DNA from: Pseudoips prasinana
Lineage: Eukaryota; Arthropoda; Insecta; Lepidoptera; Nolidae
Length of the DNA: 64,000 nt
Reading direction: 5' to 3'
Assembly (NCBI GenBank): GCA_951640165.1
Contig: OX621254.1
Coordinates: 20,868,001-20,932,000, forward strand
The notes beneath the pieces are model-generated. The model had not been told where the DNA came from. It saw only the letters and a program-made list of their open reading frames with translations, and did no database searches. A program made the translations under genes and the position numbers. Positions within the stretch are counted from its first letter, which is position 1, and every line of letters begins with the position of its first letter. Positions 34,910 to 45,449 of this stretch are shown piece after piece.

Positions 34910-36529
34910 TCAGTAATTGATCAGTTCAACATATCAGCTAAATTTGCCACTAAGATCTTGGAATCAGGGATCATCTCCCCAGAGCTGGGCCTGGTAATGG
35001 AGCAAACCGGATCTTATATGGAATATTCTGGTTATATATACATTCCAATCATTTATCATATGCCGCACTTGGTATCTTCTGCAATTGTCGGGCAAGGTAG
35101 GGACTGTAACATAACTATCAACAAAGATCATCAGAGAATGATAGTACAGCTCTTAAAAAATAAGATAGGGACACTCGTTCCTAATCATCAGACTTCTCGA
35201 CGGCGTAGGTTTATTGAAACTGTTGTATTAGGTGGTGCAGTTGCTTGGAATAGAGCATCCATCTGGTCTCTGCAAGACACGGTATCTGCCCTGGAAACCC
35301 AGATCACCACAATGCGGGATCAAGGGCATATTGTTGTAGATAGCATCAACACGCTCGTAAATAATCAGCATGCTATCCACCATGCGGTAGACCGACAGGC
35401 AAGGATATTGAGGGATTTTATGCAAAAAACATCTTGTGATGAGATGGCCACCAGTTACTTTAGAGAGGTGTATTCCACCTGGTTGTCTCTAGCTCCAAAC
35501 GATTTCTCAAGAGTTGTGGATAGTGCACTATCTGGCAGAATAACCCCGGATTTACTTCCTGCCTCCGATGTGGTGTCAGTGTTATTACGCCATCCGGCTA
35601 TGATATCCACAGCGTATTCCAAAGATATGACCTTGTTATATGAGTTGGGAAAATTGTCTATTCACCAAGTGAATTATGACCCATACCCTATGGTGTCTGG
35701 TATTATGATATTCCCAAGGATTCTGATTGACAGATCTGCAGCCTTGATGAAAGTACACACCACCCATATAAATGCTGCCACAGGTGTCCGTAAGCTAAAA
35801 CTTCCGGATGTGGTGGCATGTAAGGATAAAGAAAATTGCTGGAGTATATCGCCCACTGCCTGCAAAGAGATGCTGACGTTGACACTTTGTCCAAAGACAA
35901 CAAAGATAGAGTTCAACTCATGCATAAAGAACATTATGGAAAATAATATACCGTCCACGAACTGCGAATGGAGATTATCCTCAAGCCGGAAGACTGAAGT
36001 TGTACCATTCGATGGGGGAGTGTTAGTAAGTGCATCCCCTCTTAAGGGTGAAATCATGATCTCACAAAACAGGGAGTTGATTGTACACAAGAATGTAGAC
36101 CCAAGCACTATTCCCGTTGTTTGGACTGCAGCAGACGGAGATTATCTTCATATAGATGGCCAGCTCTATCAGCTTGCTCAAGAAACCGTGAAGACTGGAT
36201 ATGATATTGTTGTCAACCTAACAGCTCCTATTCAAAGGGAGCAATTGGATGATCTAGAGATAGAGGGCTGGATAGATGAGAAGGAAATCCCTCAAATGAA
36301 GACAGCACCGTGGTCTCCTCCTCACCATTATACCTGGTGGGTCTTGGTGGGGGTGGTGGTATTACTGATCATACTGGCTGCATTCTTATTTCGATACAGG
36401 GTGTTGATGAGAAGACTTCACACCAGAGTGAAAGAAGAGGTAACCGGTTGGATCACCGTGCCGACTGCACCACCACCTCAAAAACCAAAAAAGGATTATA
36501 CAATGGCTCGGTTTGACATGGTAGTATGA
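34910..36529 (+). pseudogene. Endogenous viral class I envelope glycoprotein (5'-truncated), left-arm copy
   Basis: An open frame of about 540 codons, of which 523 run from a TTG at 34958; the first ATG is 13 codons later. A furin-like SRRRR site (residues 81-84 of the 523) is followed by a hydrophobic, glycine-rich segment like a fusion peptide, then a heptad-rich stretch (about 100-155), a Cys-rich region (about 290-345), a transmembrane helix (about 458-478) and a 45-residue basic tail. This is the plan of a class I viral fusion protein. No signal peptide is seen, so the N-terminus is lost. It lies antisense inside Harbinger H2 exon 1. The source virus is not identified; a negative-strand RNA virus or a captured env are both possible. 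There are no internal stops. It is annotated as a remnant because the start is missing. Confidence 0.75.
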
Positions 36530-36620
36530 TGCCGACAACGACGTTAGGTAGCGCTTGTCATTAATACTGGTGTGTGATGAGACACTTTGCGGTGGTATTT
36601 TTTTAGCTAACATGTATTAA

Positions 36621-37014
36621 GAAAAACTCTGAATCAGCGCTCTGCAAACTTCTGGTACAATTTTACTAATTAATTGTCTTGATATTTTGAAGGTGTAGGA
36701 CAGTGAAGAATAGGAATTTCCGGTTGCCAAATATCGAAGTGTAACAGCCAATCTGAGAGAAGCACTAGTTGCGTTTCGAAATTTGTATCTTGCTTCGATA
36801 TTATGGGTTCAATTTTTTGTAACAGTATCTCGAAGTCTGTTTTGTTCATTCGGGTAAAATTCGTAAAAGATCCATCAACTACACTGAGATCACTGAATAC
36901 ATTTTCTTTGTTTTGTAGGTATTTTCTAACCCACCAACGTGGTTTTCTTCTTTTTGATTTCGATAAAATTATAACCACTGCCGCTGAAATCAACACAAGT
37001 TCCTCTGGCGACAT
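36621..37014 (-). pseudogene. Harbinger H2 transposase exon 1, main part, left-arm copy
   Basis: Mirror of 39998-40391. ATG at 37014 (MSPEELVLISAAVVIIL, then RRKPRWWVRKYLQ). A frameshift near 36775 splits the second half (SYSSLSYTFKISRQLISKIV region). The exon is then broken by the glycoprotein insertion. Confidence 0.75.
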
Positions 37015-37347
37015 GTTGTCGACGACTGAGAATGTGTGGACAGACAACGTTGTTAAACAAATGTTCCGCGTCAACATTCAACAAGTTGCTAAACATGTTG
37101 AGCAACATGTCGCGCGTCAAATGTTGCCTAGTGGATACGAGGCTAAAGCCCCGTATTTATGGTAAACATTTGCTTAGCAACAAAGTTGATTCAACGTGTT
37201 GCGGAGTTGCTGTCAAGATGTTGCTGGCTACACTGCGTATTGCAGAGTTGATAGCGTCATGTTGACAAGCTCTCGCCCGACAAGCGTAAACATCAGTTTA
37301 GCGAAAATTTTTGACGTGTGTGAACGTGTTTGCAACAGTTTATAAAC

Positions 37348-37689
37348 ATGGCAGTAGTGTGGAGTAATGATAAAATAATGCAACTAATAGAATTATTTCA
37401 ATCAATACGATTATTATGGTATTCTTCTATAAAATAATACAAAGATAGAGACAAAAAGAACGATGCATTCGAAGAAATTTCTCAAGCCCTAAATATACCC
37501 AAAAAAGATGTGGAAACTAAAATACAAGTACTGCGTACTCAATTTACTAAAGAGAAAAAAAAGTTGTCGGCAAAAAAAACTACAGGCACCGGCGCAATAG
37601 AAAAATGTAAATGGATTTATTACGAGCCATTGGAATTTTTGTTATTTGGTGCAACTACTTCTGGTGAAAAGGACACTATGAATAAAACA
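37348..37689 (+). pseudogene. Harbinger H3 MADF exon 1, left-arm copy
   Basis: Mirror of 39323-39664, with the same in-frame TAA. Starts MAVVWSNDKIMQLIELF. H3 in this arm is cut 174 bp beyond the exon, inside its transposase. Confidence 0.75.
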
Positions 37690-37743
37690 GTAAGTTGTTT
37701 TTGTATATAATTTTTATTGTACTAGTCTGTAAAATTATTACAA

Positions 37744-37863
37744 TTACGCTACATTATTTTGCCATGGAACACTTCCCTCTGGAGTTATAAAGTAATCGGC
37801 AAACTGTTCTCTAATACAAAAAGCTGATTGTGATGCAGGCCTGCCCCGTCTTTGCAAATCAAT
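37744..37863 (-). pseudogene. Truncated C-terminus of Harbinger H3 transposase, left-arm copy
   Basis: Only the last 40 codons or so of exon 2 (mirror of 39149-39268). The frame stops at the palindrome's inner limit, where LINE B begins. Confidence 0.8.
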
Positions 37864-38312
37864 ATAATCATATATATTATACATATACCTACATATAAGT
37901 AAATCAAATAAATAAAATAATACTAATGTGATGATTCTACCAATAACTTTTTAGTTATATGCTCCCGAGTTTTCTTTTTGAAAGAATAACGACTTTTAGC
38001 CATTCTGATTTCTGGTGGAAGAGCATTCCGGAGGAGAATGGATTGTACAAGAAAAGAAGAGTGGATGAAATCAGAGCGGTGTGAAGGACAGTGTATGCGG
38101 TTATGAGAAGTACGCAGATTTTTATTGTGTTTTAAATGAAGGTATTGAAATTGAAAAGTTAGATATGAAGGAGAAGAAACGGAATCTAGTAAAGTGTATA
38201 GAGTAGTCAGAGCACGTAAATTTCTGCGCTGGCGAATTGGTAACCATTTTAATTGCGCGTGGTAAGATGACACATGATCGTATTTTCGTAGATTGAAGAT
38301 TATTTCTTTTCT
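37864..38312 (-). mobile_element. CR1/Daphne-like LINE 3' fragment (LINE B) in the palindrome spacer
   Basis: Frame 37923-38273 (SSYHAQLKWLPIRQRRNLRALTTLYT then LLRNALPPEIRMAKSRY) is the C-terminal end of a reverse-transcriptase ORF and a diverged relative of LINE A. The 3' AT-rich tail abuts the left arm at 37863. The 5' break at about 38312 enters the MADF-gene exon of H3 in the same orientation. Confidence 0.8.
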
Positions 38313-38406
38313 TTAAATATGTAGATGTTGTAGCATTCGATGTAAGACTTGGTGATTGAGATGGCTCTAATTCCATACCACTTTCAAGTGCATTGTTTTC
38401 ATCTAC
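38313..38406 (-). pseudogene. Harbinger H3 MADF-gene 3' exon, truncated stub
   Basis: Acceptor at 38407-38408. The first 31 codons or so (VDENNALESGMELEPSQ...) run into LINE B. The conserved helical part and H3 transposase exon 1, which should follow, are missing. Confidence 0.6.
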
Positions 38407-38446
38407 CTGTAAATTATCATCTTATTATTATTTTTTATAGTTGTAG

Positions 38447-39268
38447 GTTCCAAGTTCGGAGCAGGAATGGACACAAATAAGTCGTGAATTCGAAATACGA
38501 TGGAATTTTCCACATTGCATTGGAGCCATTGATGGGAAACACGTTTTGATTGTGGCGCCAAAGAATTCTGGAAGTGAATACTACAATTACAAAAATCAGT
38601 TCAGCATGGTACTTCTGGCAATTACAGATGGCAATTATAACTTTATATACGCAAATTATGGAGCTAAGGGACGGTCGTCCGACAGTGGAATATTTCAGGA
38701 AACACCGTTTTATAATGCATTGTTAGAAAACTCACTTAAACTGCCACGTCCTGAACCAATAACACAAGGTGGACCAGAAATTCCATATGTTATTGTAGGT
38801 GACAGTGCTTTCACGCTAACGGAGAACATCATGAAACCATATCCTGGCATTCATGAACGTGGGAACAAAAAGCGTATATTCAATTACAGACTATCAAGAG
38901 CTAGGAGGATTATAGAAAATGTTTTTGGCATTTTATGTGTGGTGTTCCGAGTATTCACTAAACCTATTCCGTTAAAACCAGCCAATTGTGAACTCGTAGT
39001 AATTACTTGTGGTTATTTACATAACTTCTTAAGACGTAACACAGTTTTCAGATCCATATATACACCTCCACAAACTTTTGATTTTGAAGACTCTGAAGGT
39101 AACCTATTAGAGGGTTCATGGCGAAGGGAACTAGGTTCGTTTCCTATGATTGATTTGCAAAGACGGGGCAGGCCTGCATCACAATCAGCTTTTTGTATTA
39201 GAGAACAGTTTGCCGATTACTTTATAACTCCAGAGGGAAGTGTTCCATGGCAAAATAATGTAGCGTAA
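38447..39268 (+). CDS. PIF/Harbinger transposase exon 2 (copy H3), uninterrupted
   Basis: Open from an AG acceptor (ttgtag/gttcc) to TAA at 39268, 273 codons. A DDE_Tnp_4 nuclease: first Asp in WNFPHCIGAIDGKHV, second in VIVGDSAFTL, Glu in RRIIENVFGIL, then a conserved CGYLHNFLRRN block and the terminal VPWQNNVA. With exon 1 lost to rearrangement the gene cannot make a full transposase, but this exon has no damage that I can see. The last 40 codons lie in the palindrome's right arm and the rest in the spacer, which shows that the right arm keeps the original continuity. Tagged CDS as an intact exon only. Confidence 0.85.
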   Translation, partial: VPSSEQEWTQISREFEIRWNFPHCIGAIDGKHVLIVAPKNSGSEYYNYKNQFSMVLLAITDGNYNFIYANYGAKGRSSDSGIFQETPFYNALLENSLKLPRPEPITQGGPEIPYVIVGDSAFTLTENIMKPYPGIHERGNKKRIFNYRLSRARRIIENVFGILCVVFRVFTKPIPLKPANCELVVITCGYLHNFLRRNTVFRSIYTPPQTFDFEDSEGNLLEGSWRRELGSFPMIDLQRRGRPASQSAFCIREQFADYFITPEGSVPWQNNVA

Positions 39269-39322
39269 TTGTAATAATTTTACAGACTAGTACAATAAAA
39301 ATTATATACAAAAACAACTTAC

Positions 39323-39664
39323 TGTTTTATTCATAGTGTCCTTTTCACCAGAAGTAGTTGCACCAAATAACAAAAATTCCAATGGCTCGTAATAAATCCA
39401 TTTACATTTTTCTATTGCGCCGGTGCCTGTAGTTTTTTTTGCCGACAACTTTTTTTTCTCTTTAGTAAATTGAGTACGCAGTACTTGTATTTTAGTTTCC
39501 ACATCTTTTTTGGGTATATTTAGGGCTTGAGAAATTTCTTCGAATGCATCGTTCTTTTTGTCTCTATCTTTGTATTATTTTATAGAAGAATACCATAATA
39601 ATCGTATTGATTGAAATAATTCTATTAGTTGCATTATTTTATCATTACTCCACACTACTGCCAT
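39323..39664 (-). pseudogene. Harbinger H3 MADF exon 1
   Basis: ATG at 39664 (MAVVWSNDKIMQLIELF). A TAA within a degenerate stretch near 39575 is followed by the MADF core (KNDAFEEISQALNIPKKDVE, then KIQVLRTQFTKEKKK) and a Trp/Tyr-rich end (KWIYYEPLEFLLFGATTSG). The GT donor lies at 39322. The terminus follows at 39665-39865 (cataaatacggggct). Confidence 0.8.
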
Positions 39665-39997
39665 GTTTATAAACTGTTGCAAACACGTTCACACACGTCA
39701 AAAATTTTCGCTAAACTGATGTTTACGCTTGTCGGGCGAGAGCTTGTCAACATGACGCTATCAACTCTGCAATACGCAGTGTAGCCAGCAACATCTTGAC
39801 AGCAACTCCGCAACACGTTGAATCAACTTTGTTGCTAAGCAAATGTTTACCATAAATACGGGGCTTTAGCCTCGTATCCACTAGGCAACATTTGACGCGC
39901 GACATGTTGCTCAACATGTTTAGCAACTTGTTGAATGTTGACGCGGAACATTTGTTTAACAACGTTGTCTGTCCACACATTCTCAGTCGTCGACAAC

Positions 39998-40391
39998 ATG
40001 TCGCCAGAGGAACTTGTGTTGATTTCAGCGGCAGTGGTTATAATTTTATCGAAATCAAAAAGAAGAAAACCACGTTGGTGGGTTAGAAAATACCTACAAA
40101 ACAAAGAAAATGTATTCAGTGATCTCAGTGTAGTTGATGGATCTTTTACGAATTTTACCCGAATGAACAAAACAGACTTCGAGATACTGTTACAAAAAAT
40201 TGAACCCATAATATCGAAGCAAGATACAAATTTCGAAACGCAACTAGTGCTTCTCTCAGATTGGCTGTTACACTTCGATATTTGGCAACCGGAAATTCCT
40301 ATTCTTCACTGTCCTACACCTTCAAAATATCAAGACAATTAATTAGTAAAATTGTACCAGAAGTTTGCAGAGCGCTGATTCAGAGTTTTTC
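39998..40391 (+). pseudogene. Harbinger H2 transposase exon 1, main part
   Basis: MSPEELVLIS...RRKPRWWVRKYLQNKENVF, then NFTRMNKTDFEILLQKIEPI. A frameshift near 40237 changes the reading after NFETQ. The exon breaks at 40391 and resumes at 42113 as FKDYVR with the GT donor at 42150, so the glycoprotein insert interrupts it near codon 130. Confidence 0.78.
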
Positions 40392-42112
40392 TTAATACAT
40401 GTTAGCTAAAAAAATACCACCGCAAAGTGTCTCATCACACACCAGTATTAATGACAAGCGCTACCTAACGTCGTTGTCGGCATCATACTACCATGTCAAA
40501 CCGAGCCATTGTATAATCCTTTTTTGGTTTTTGAGGTGGTGGTGCAGTCGGCACGGTGATCCAACCGGTTACCTCTTCTTTCACTCTGGTGTGAAGTCTT
40601 CTCATCAACACCCTGTATCGAAATAAGAATGCAGCCAGTATGATCAGTAATACCACCACCCCCACCAAGACCCACCAGGTATAATGGTGAGGAGGAGACC
40701 ACGGTGCTGTCTTCATTTGAGGGATTTCCTTCTCATCTATCCAGCCCTCTATCTCTAGATCATCCAATTGCTCCCTTTGAATAGGAGCTGTTAGGTTGAC
40801 AACAATATCATATCCAGTCTTCACGGTTTCTTGAGCAAGCTGATAGAGCTGGCCATCTATATGAAGATAATCTCCGTCTGCTGCAGTCCAAACAACGGGA
40901 ATAGTGCTTGGGTCTACATTCTTGTGTACAATCAACTCCCTGTTTTGTGAGATCATGATTTCACCCTTAAGAGGGGATGCACTTACTAACACTCCCCCAT
41001 CGAATGGTACAACTTCAGTCTTCCGGCTTGAGGATAATCTCCATTCGCAGTTCGTGGACGGTATATTATTTTCCATAATGTTCTTTATGCATGAGTTGAA
41101 CTCTATCTTTGTTGTCTTTGGACAAAGTGTCAACGTCAGCATCTCTTTGCAGGCAGTGGGCGATATACTCCAGCAATTTTCTTTATCCTTACATGCCACC
41201 ACATCCGGAAGTTTTAGCTTACGGACACCTGTGGCAGCATTTATATGGGTGGTGTGTACTTTCATCAAGGCTGCAGATCTGTCAATCAGAATCCTTGGGA
41301 ATATCATAATACCAGACACCATAGGGTATGGGTCATAATTCACTTGGTGAATAGACAATTTTCCCAACTCATATAACAAGGTCATATCTTTGGAATACGC
41401 TGTGGATATCATAGCCGGATGGCGTAATAACACTGACACCACATCGGAGGCAGGAAGTAAATCCGGGGTTATTCTGCCAGATAGTGCACTATCCACAACT
41501 CTTGAGAAATCGTTTGGAGCTAGAGACAACCAGGTGGAATACACCTCTCTAAAGTAACTGGTGGCCATCTCATCACAAGATGTTTTTTGCATAAAATCCC
41601 TCAATATCCTTGCCTGTCGGTCTACCGCATGGTGGATAGCATGCTGATTATTTACGAGCGTGTTGATGCTATCTACAACAATATGCCCTTGATCCCGCAT
41701 TGTGGTGATCTGGGTTTCCAGGGCAGATACCGTGTCTTGCAGAGACCAGATGGATGCTCTATTCCAAGCAACTGCACCACCTAATACAACAGTTTCAATA
41801 AACCTACGCCGTCGAGAAGTCTGATGATTAGGAACGAGTGTCCCTATCTTATTTTTTAAGAGCTGTACTATCATTCTCTGATGATCTTTGTTGATAGTTA
41901 TGTTACAGTCCCTACCTTGCCCGACAATTGCAGAAGATACCAAGTGCGGCATATGATAAATGATTGGAATGTATATATAACCAGAATATTCCATATAAGA
42001 TCCGGTTTGCTCCATTACCAGGCCCAGCTCTGGGGAGATGATCCCTGATTCCAAGATCTTAGTGGCAAATTTAGCTGATATGTTGAACTGATCAATTACT
42101 GATCAGTTCAAC
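40392..42112 (-). mobile_element. Insertion carrying the viral glycoprotein gene
   Basis: 1.72 kb that splits Harbinger exon 1. About 25 bp on either side are similar (the gaagtttg-a-agctgattca block at 40362-40385 and 42113-42135), which could be an aged target duplication. A 13-bp perfect inverted repeat (gttgaactgatca / tgatcagttcaac, 42082-42112) sits at its 5' edge. There is no poly-A tail, LTR or transposase, so the insertion mechanism is unclear. Left-arm counterpart: 34900-36620. Confidence 0.55.
40483..42102 (-). pseudogene. Endogenous viral class I envelope glycoprotein, right-arm copy
   Basis: The annotated 523-codon frame (40483-42054) has the same translation as the left-arm copy; the reading frame is open from 42102. 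Same furin-like site, fusion-peptide-like segment, single C-terminal transmembrane helix and missing signal peptide. The Pro-rich cytoplasmic tail ends ARFDMVV. A strictly open frame of this size in a non-LTR context suggests recent insertion or maintained coding. Expression would require a fortuitous promoter. Confidence 0.75.
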
Positions 42113-42246
42113 TGAAGTTTGAAAAAGCTGATTCAAAGATTATGTAAGGGTAAGTACATGTAAAATAAAAGATTTGATAGGTTAAATATTAAGCTTTATT
42201 CAAATAATCAACGTCTATTAATGATTTAGAATCCCTTAACTGTGCA

Positions 42247-42743
42247 TTAATCCCATAAATTTGATATGATATTACGTAATTCAAAATTAACATCATCTTC
42301 ATCATTATTTTGCTGAACACTGTCCTGGTTTGTAGTGTAATCATTACTTGCTGATGTACCGGGTGTGCTTTGCCTTCTTGTACTATAGCCGTAAGTATTA
42401 TACTCTTGTCGATACTTTCCAAGACGAGTATCAATCAATATATTATTTATAAATTGTTTGGCTATTAGAGTAGAATATTCGTCCTTTATATTTCGAAGTT
42501 CTGATCCTACATACTTCCAATAGACATCAAATTCATCTGTCATTTCATCTCTGTCTTCCAATCTTTTTTTACATTCTTCATTACTTCATAAGCTTTTTCA
42601 ATTTTTTCGTCATGACTCAGCTTCTTTGCTTCTTTTTTCCCAGTTTGCGGAATTGTTTCGGTTTGATCTGCTCGCGCTTCTTCATTTTGGTGTTGCATTG
42701 AATTATCTTCATTTTGGTGTTGCGTAGAGTTATGGTCTTCCAC
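42247..42743 (-). pseudogene. Harbinger H2 MADF-gene 3' exon
   Basis: Acceptor at 42744-42745. A Gln/His-rich start with two HQNED/HQNEE units, a KEAKKLSHDEKIEKAYEVM helix, a frameshift near 42555, then DEFDVYWKYVGSELRNIKDE and a Ser/Thr-rich tail. It occupies the transposase intron on the opposite strand. Confidence 0.72.
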
Positions 42744-42789
42744 CTAAAAACAATAATGATGTATTAAGCTCATGTATGAAACATTTCAG

Positions 42790-43617
42790 ATTCCATCAAC
42801 TGAAGAGGAATGGAAGGAAGTCGCAAGAAAATTTAACATGTTGTGGAATTTTCCCCACTGTGTCGGTGCTATAGATGATAAACATGTGCTTATTATAGCG
42901 CCACCAAACTCTGGCAGTGAATATTATAATTACAAGGAACAGTTTAGTATAGTCCTTTTAGCTATTGTTGATGCACAAGATAATTTTCATTATGCAAATG
43001 TCGGTGCTAAAGGTAAATCATCTGACGGAGGACTATTTCGTGAAACAGCATTCTATAAGAAAATGACCGACAAGACACTATCGTTGCCACCAGTGGAAAC
43101 TTTAGAATCAACTAATTTGCAAATACCCTATGTACTCGTCGGAGATAGTGCATTCGCGTTGTCTGAAAATTTAATGAGACCTTACCCTGGAACTTACGAA
43201 AAAGGTAACATAAAATGAATTTTTAACTACAGACTCTCGCGGGCACGAAGAATCGTAGAAAATGTTTTTGGTGTTATGTCTGTTGTTTTTCGTATATTTC
43301 GGAGCCCAATTGAACTTAAATGTAATAATTCTGAGCTTGTTACTACGACTTGTGTATATTTGCATAATTTTTTGAGTCGAAATAAGCGTTCAAGAGCCTT
43401 GTATACTCCAGCAGGAACTTATGACAGAGAAGATTCTGAATTTAATGTAATAAACGGCACTTGGCGTAATGAAGTAACAGAAAATAATCTACATCCTTTA
43501 GAAGATGAGAATGAAAATGTGGACACGTCTCTGGTACCATCCGTTATAAGAGATAACTTTTCTAACTATTTCATTAGCGAACAAGGGAGGGTATCTTGGC
43601 AAAATGAACGTGCTTAA
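42790..43617 (+). pseudogene. Harbinger H2 transposase exon 2 (one nonsense codon)
   Basis: Acceptor AG at 42788-42789 (IPSTEEEWKEVARKFNMLW). Asp in GAIDDKHVLI, Asp in LVGDSAFAL, TGA at 43216-43218 where copies H3 and H4 have a sense codon, Glu in RRIVENVFGVM, and terminal VSWQNERA. Near-intact but inactive. Confidence 0.85.
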
Positions 43618-43668
43618 ATAAAACAATTATGTAGCTAGGTTAGTATTTTATAATAATAAAAAACTTAC

Positions 43669-43990
43669 ATGATTCTCAATTGTGTCTTTATTTCCAGTTG
43701 TTGTTTCACCTTTTATTAAAAACAGCAAAGGTTCATATGCAAACCATTTACTGCTAAAAAGATCTTCACTGCCACTTCCTGTTTTTTTTTGTACATTTAA
43801 ATTTCTTCCTCTCGCGAGTGAATTGCGATCGAAGAGTATGTACCTTGCTTTCAACCTCTTTCACAGACACATCTAGTGTTTTCGCTATTGAATCCCATGC
43901 ATCTAGTTTTTTTAATTTAGTTTTATAGTCTCTGTTTTGGTACAGTTCGATTAATTTGAGCACTCGTTCGTTACACCACACTACGGACAT
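43669..43990 (-). pseudogene. Harbinger H2 MADF exon 1
   Basis: ATG at 43990, GT donor at 43667-43668. The MADF domain is complete except for a frameshift in the A-run near 43785. Convergent with the transposase and 51 bp from its stop codon. Confidence 0.78.
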
Positions 43991-44433
43991 TGTTGTGCGT
44001 CACGTCTCCACTCGACAACAATTGATGCTCAACTAACAATGCACTTTAAACAAACAACAAGCCGCGCGTCATGTTGCGCGGCAGCTGGCAACGTCGCGCG
44101 CTGCAGCTGGCAACGTACATGTTGAGATTCACGTGTCGCGCGCCAAATGTTGCCTAGTGAATACACGGCTTTATTTAATTACGATGAGACCTCACCTCAT
44201 GATATGGACACGTTGATGATATAATAAAATATTATAATTAAATCAAGGATACACTAGGGGGCAAATCGAGCAACTTGTTCCGCAACATGTTGCTCAACAA
44301 CTACGTAGAACATGCCGAAGTGAAGCCACGTATTCATTAGTAAACATTTGTTGATAAACTGTTTATGACTAGCGTTTACAATAAACACATGTTTCTGAAA
44401 CTTAGCGGTCCACACTTGTCAGTTGTTCACAGG

Positions 44434-44853
44434 ATGTCGCCCGAGGAGGTAGTGATGTTCTCTGCTGCTTACTGCTTATATAATAATTCACAAGAGCATT
44501 AATCGAAAAAAAAGAAGAAAAGGTGGTGGATTCGTAACTATTTGTTGAATAGAAGTTATATATTTAATGACCTCCGCGGATTTGATGGGTCATTTCAGAA
44601 CTTCACCAGAATGTCACCAACTGATTTTGAAATGTTATTACGATTGATTGGATCAATAAAAAAAAAGAAACGAAATTTCGGCATCCTATGAGCCTCAGAG
44701 AAGACTACTTGTTACTTTAAGGTTTCTTGCAACAGGTGACTCATATGGCTCACTGTCATATACCTTTAAAATATCAAAACAATTGATCAGTAAGATGATA
44801 CCAGAAGTTTGTAAGGAATTGACTAATGTTTTAAAGGACTATGTAGGTAAAGG
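44434..44853 (+). pseudogene. Harbinger H1 transposase exon 1
   Basis: MSPEEVVMFSAAY, then KKKRWWIRNYLLNRSYIFNDL and SFQNFTRMSPTDFEMLL after a frameshift in the A-rich stretch near 44505. More damage near 44660 (A-run) and a stop near 44690. The exon ends at a GT donor near 44854. Confidence 0.68.
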
Positions 44854-44914
44854 TGAGTAAAAATAAGTGTGATCACAAATCCGTATAATTATCAAATATC
44901 TATATCACATTTAT

Positions 44915-45449
44915 TTATTGTGTGTCATCTTCTAACTGGTTAACTATTTCTTCAATGTTGCTAAAGTGCAACTCGTCACCAGTTGCAGTATGGACTCCTG
45001 TTTGGGGTTCTGTTGTATGCGTTGGGGTAGATGCATCAGCATACGTAGATGTCGATGATGTGGTGCGGTATCCACCGCCAAACTCTTGCCATCCATAGCC
45101 ATGATATCCACCGAAACAATTATTATCGAAATTGCCCATTCTCGCTTGATGCAGTATATTATTTATATAATATTTGGCCTGTAATACTGTTTTTTGATTT
45201 TTTACATTTTTTTATTCAGGTGGTACATACTGGCCATCTTCAAATTTTTTTTTTGATTCCTCCATTAATCATCCTTTTTGGCACTTATCATAGTTTCATA
45301 CACTTCATTTAGACTATCGTCACACTTCGTCTTATTTGACTGTGAAAGCGGCGGCGGTTGTGATGTTGTAGGTGACGGCGGCACATATTCGACGTTTCCG
45401 TTAAGCCACTCCCATCCTGTAATTATTATTATTGTTTCATTTATTACAG
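44915..45449 (-). pseudogene. Harbinger H1 MADF-gene 3' exon
   Basis: Two frames (45265-45456 and 44915-45139) with stops between. Pro-rich N-terminal part, YYINNILHQARMG remnant, Gly/Tyr/Thr-rich centre and acidic end. Confidence 0.6.

Larger units (their letters stand above)
30609..37863. repeat. Left arm of giant palindrome (7,255 bp)
   Basis: Every feature here has a partner at coordinate 77012 minus its position in 39149-46403, with no net indel across 7,255 bp. Exact limits: bases 30608/46404 and 37864/39148 no longer pair. One substitution was noticed (31556 versus 45456). Both ends cut through transposon genes and abut LINE sequence, so this arm looks like the derived copy. Confidence 0.93.
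39869..44170. mobile_element. PIF/Harbinger element H2, complete, carrying the glycoprotein insertion
   Basis: The termini gcctcgtatccactaggc (39869) and, inverted, gccgtgtattcactaggc (ending at 44170) agree at 16 of 18 bases, and the adjoining caacatttg-cgcgcg continues the match. TTA lies next to both ends (39866-39868 and 44171-44173), consistent with the TWA target of this superfamily. It contains both transposase exons (plus strand) and both MADF exons (minus strand). Confidence 0.8.

Noticed and set aside
35674..36108. 144-codon antisense frame in the glycoprotein gene, and its mirror at 40904-41338
   Set aside because: Shadow of the sense frame, which has the domain structure. No family resemblance.
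36600..36625. ttaagaaaaact after the glycoprotein, resembling a negative-strand RNA virus gene-end signal
   Set aside because: The gaaaaactctg part is Harbinger exon sequence (antisense SFS codons), so the resemblance straddles the insertion junction and is likely chance.
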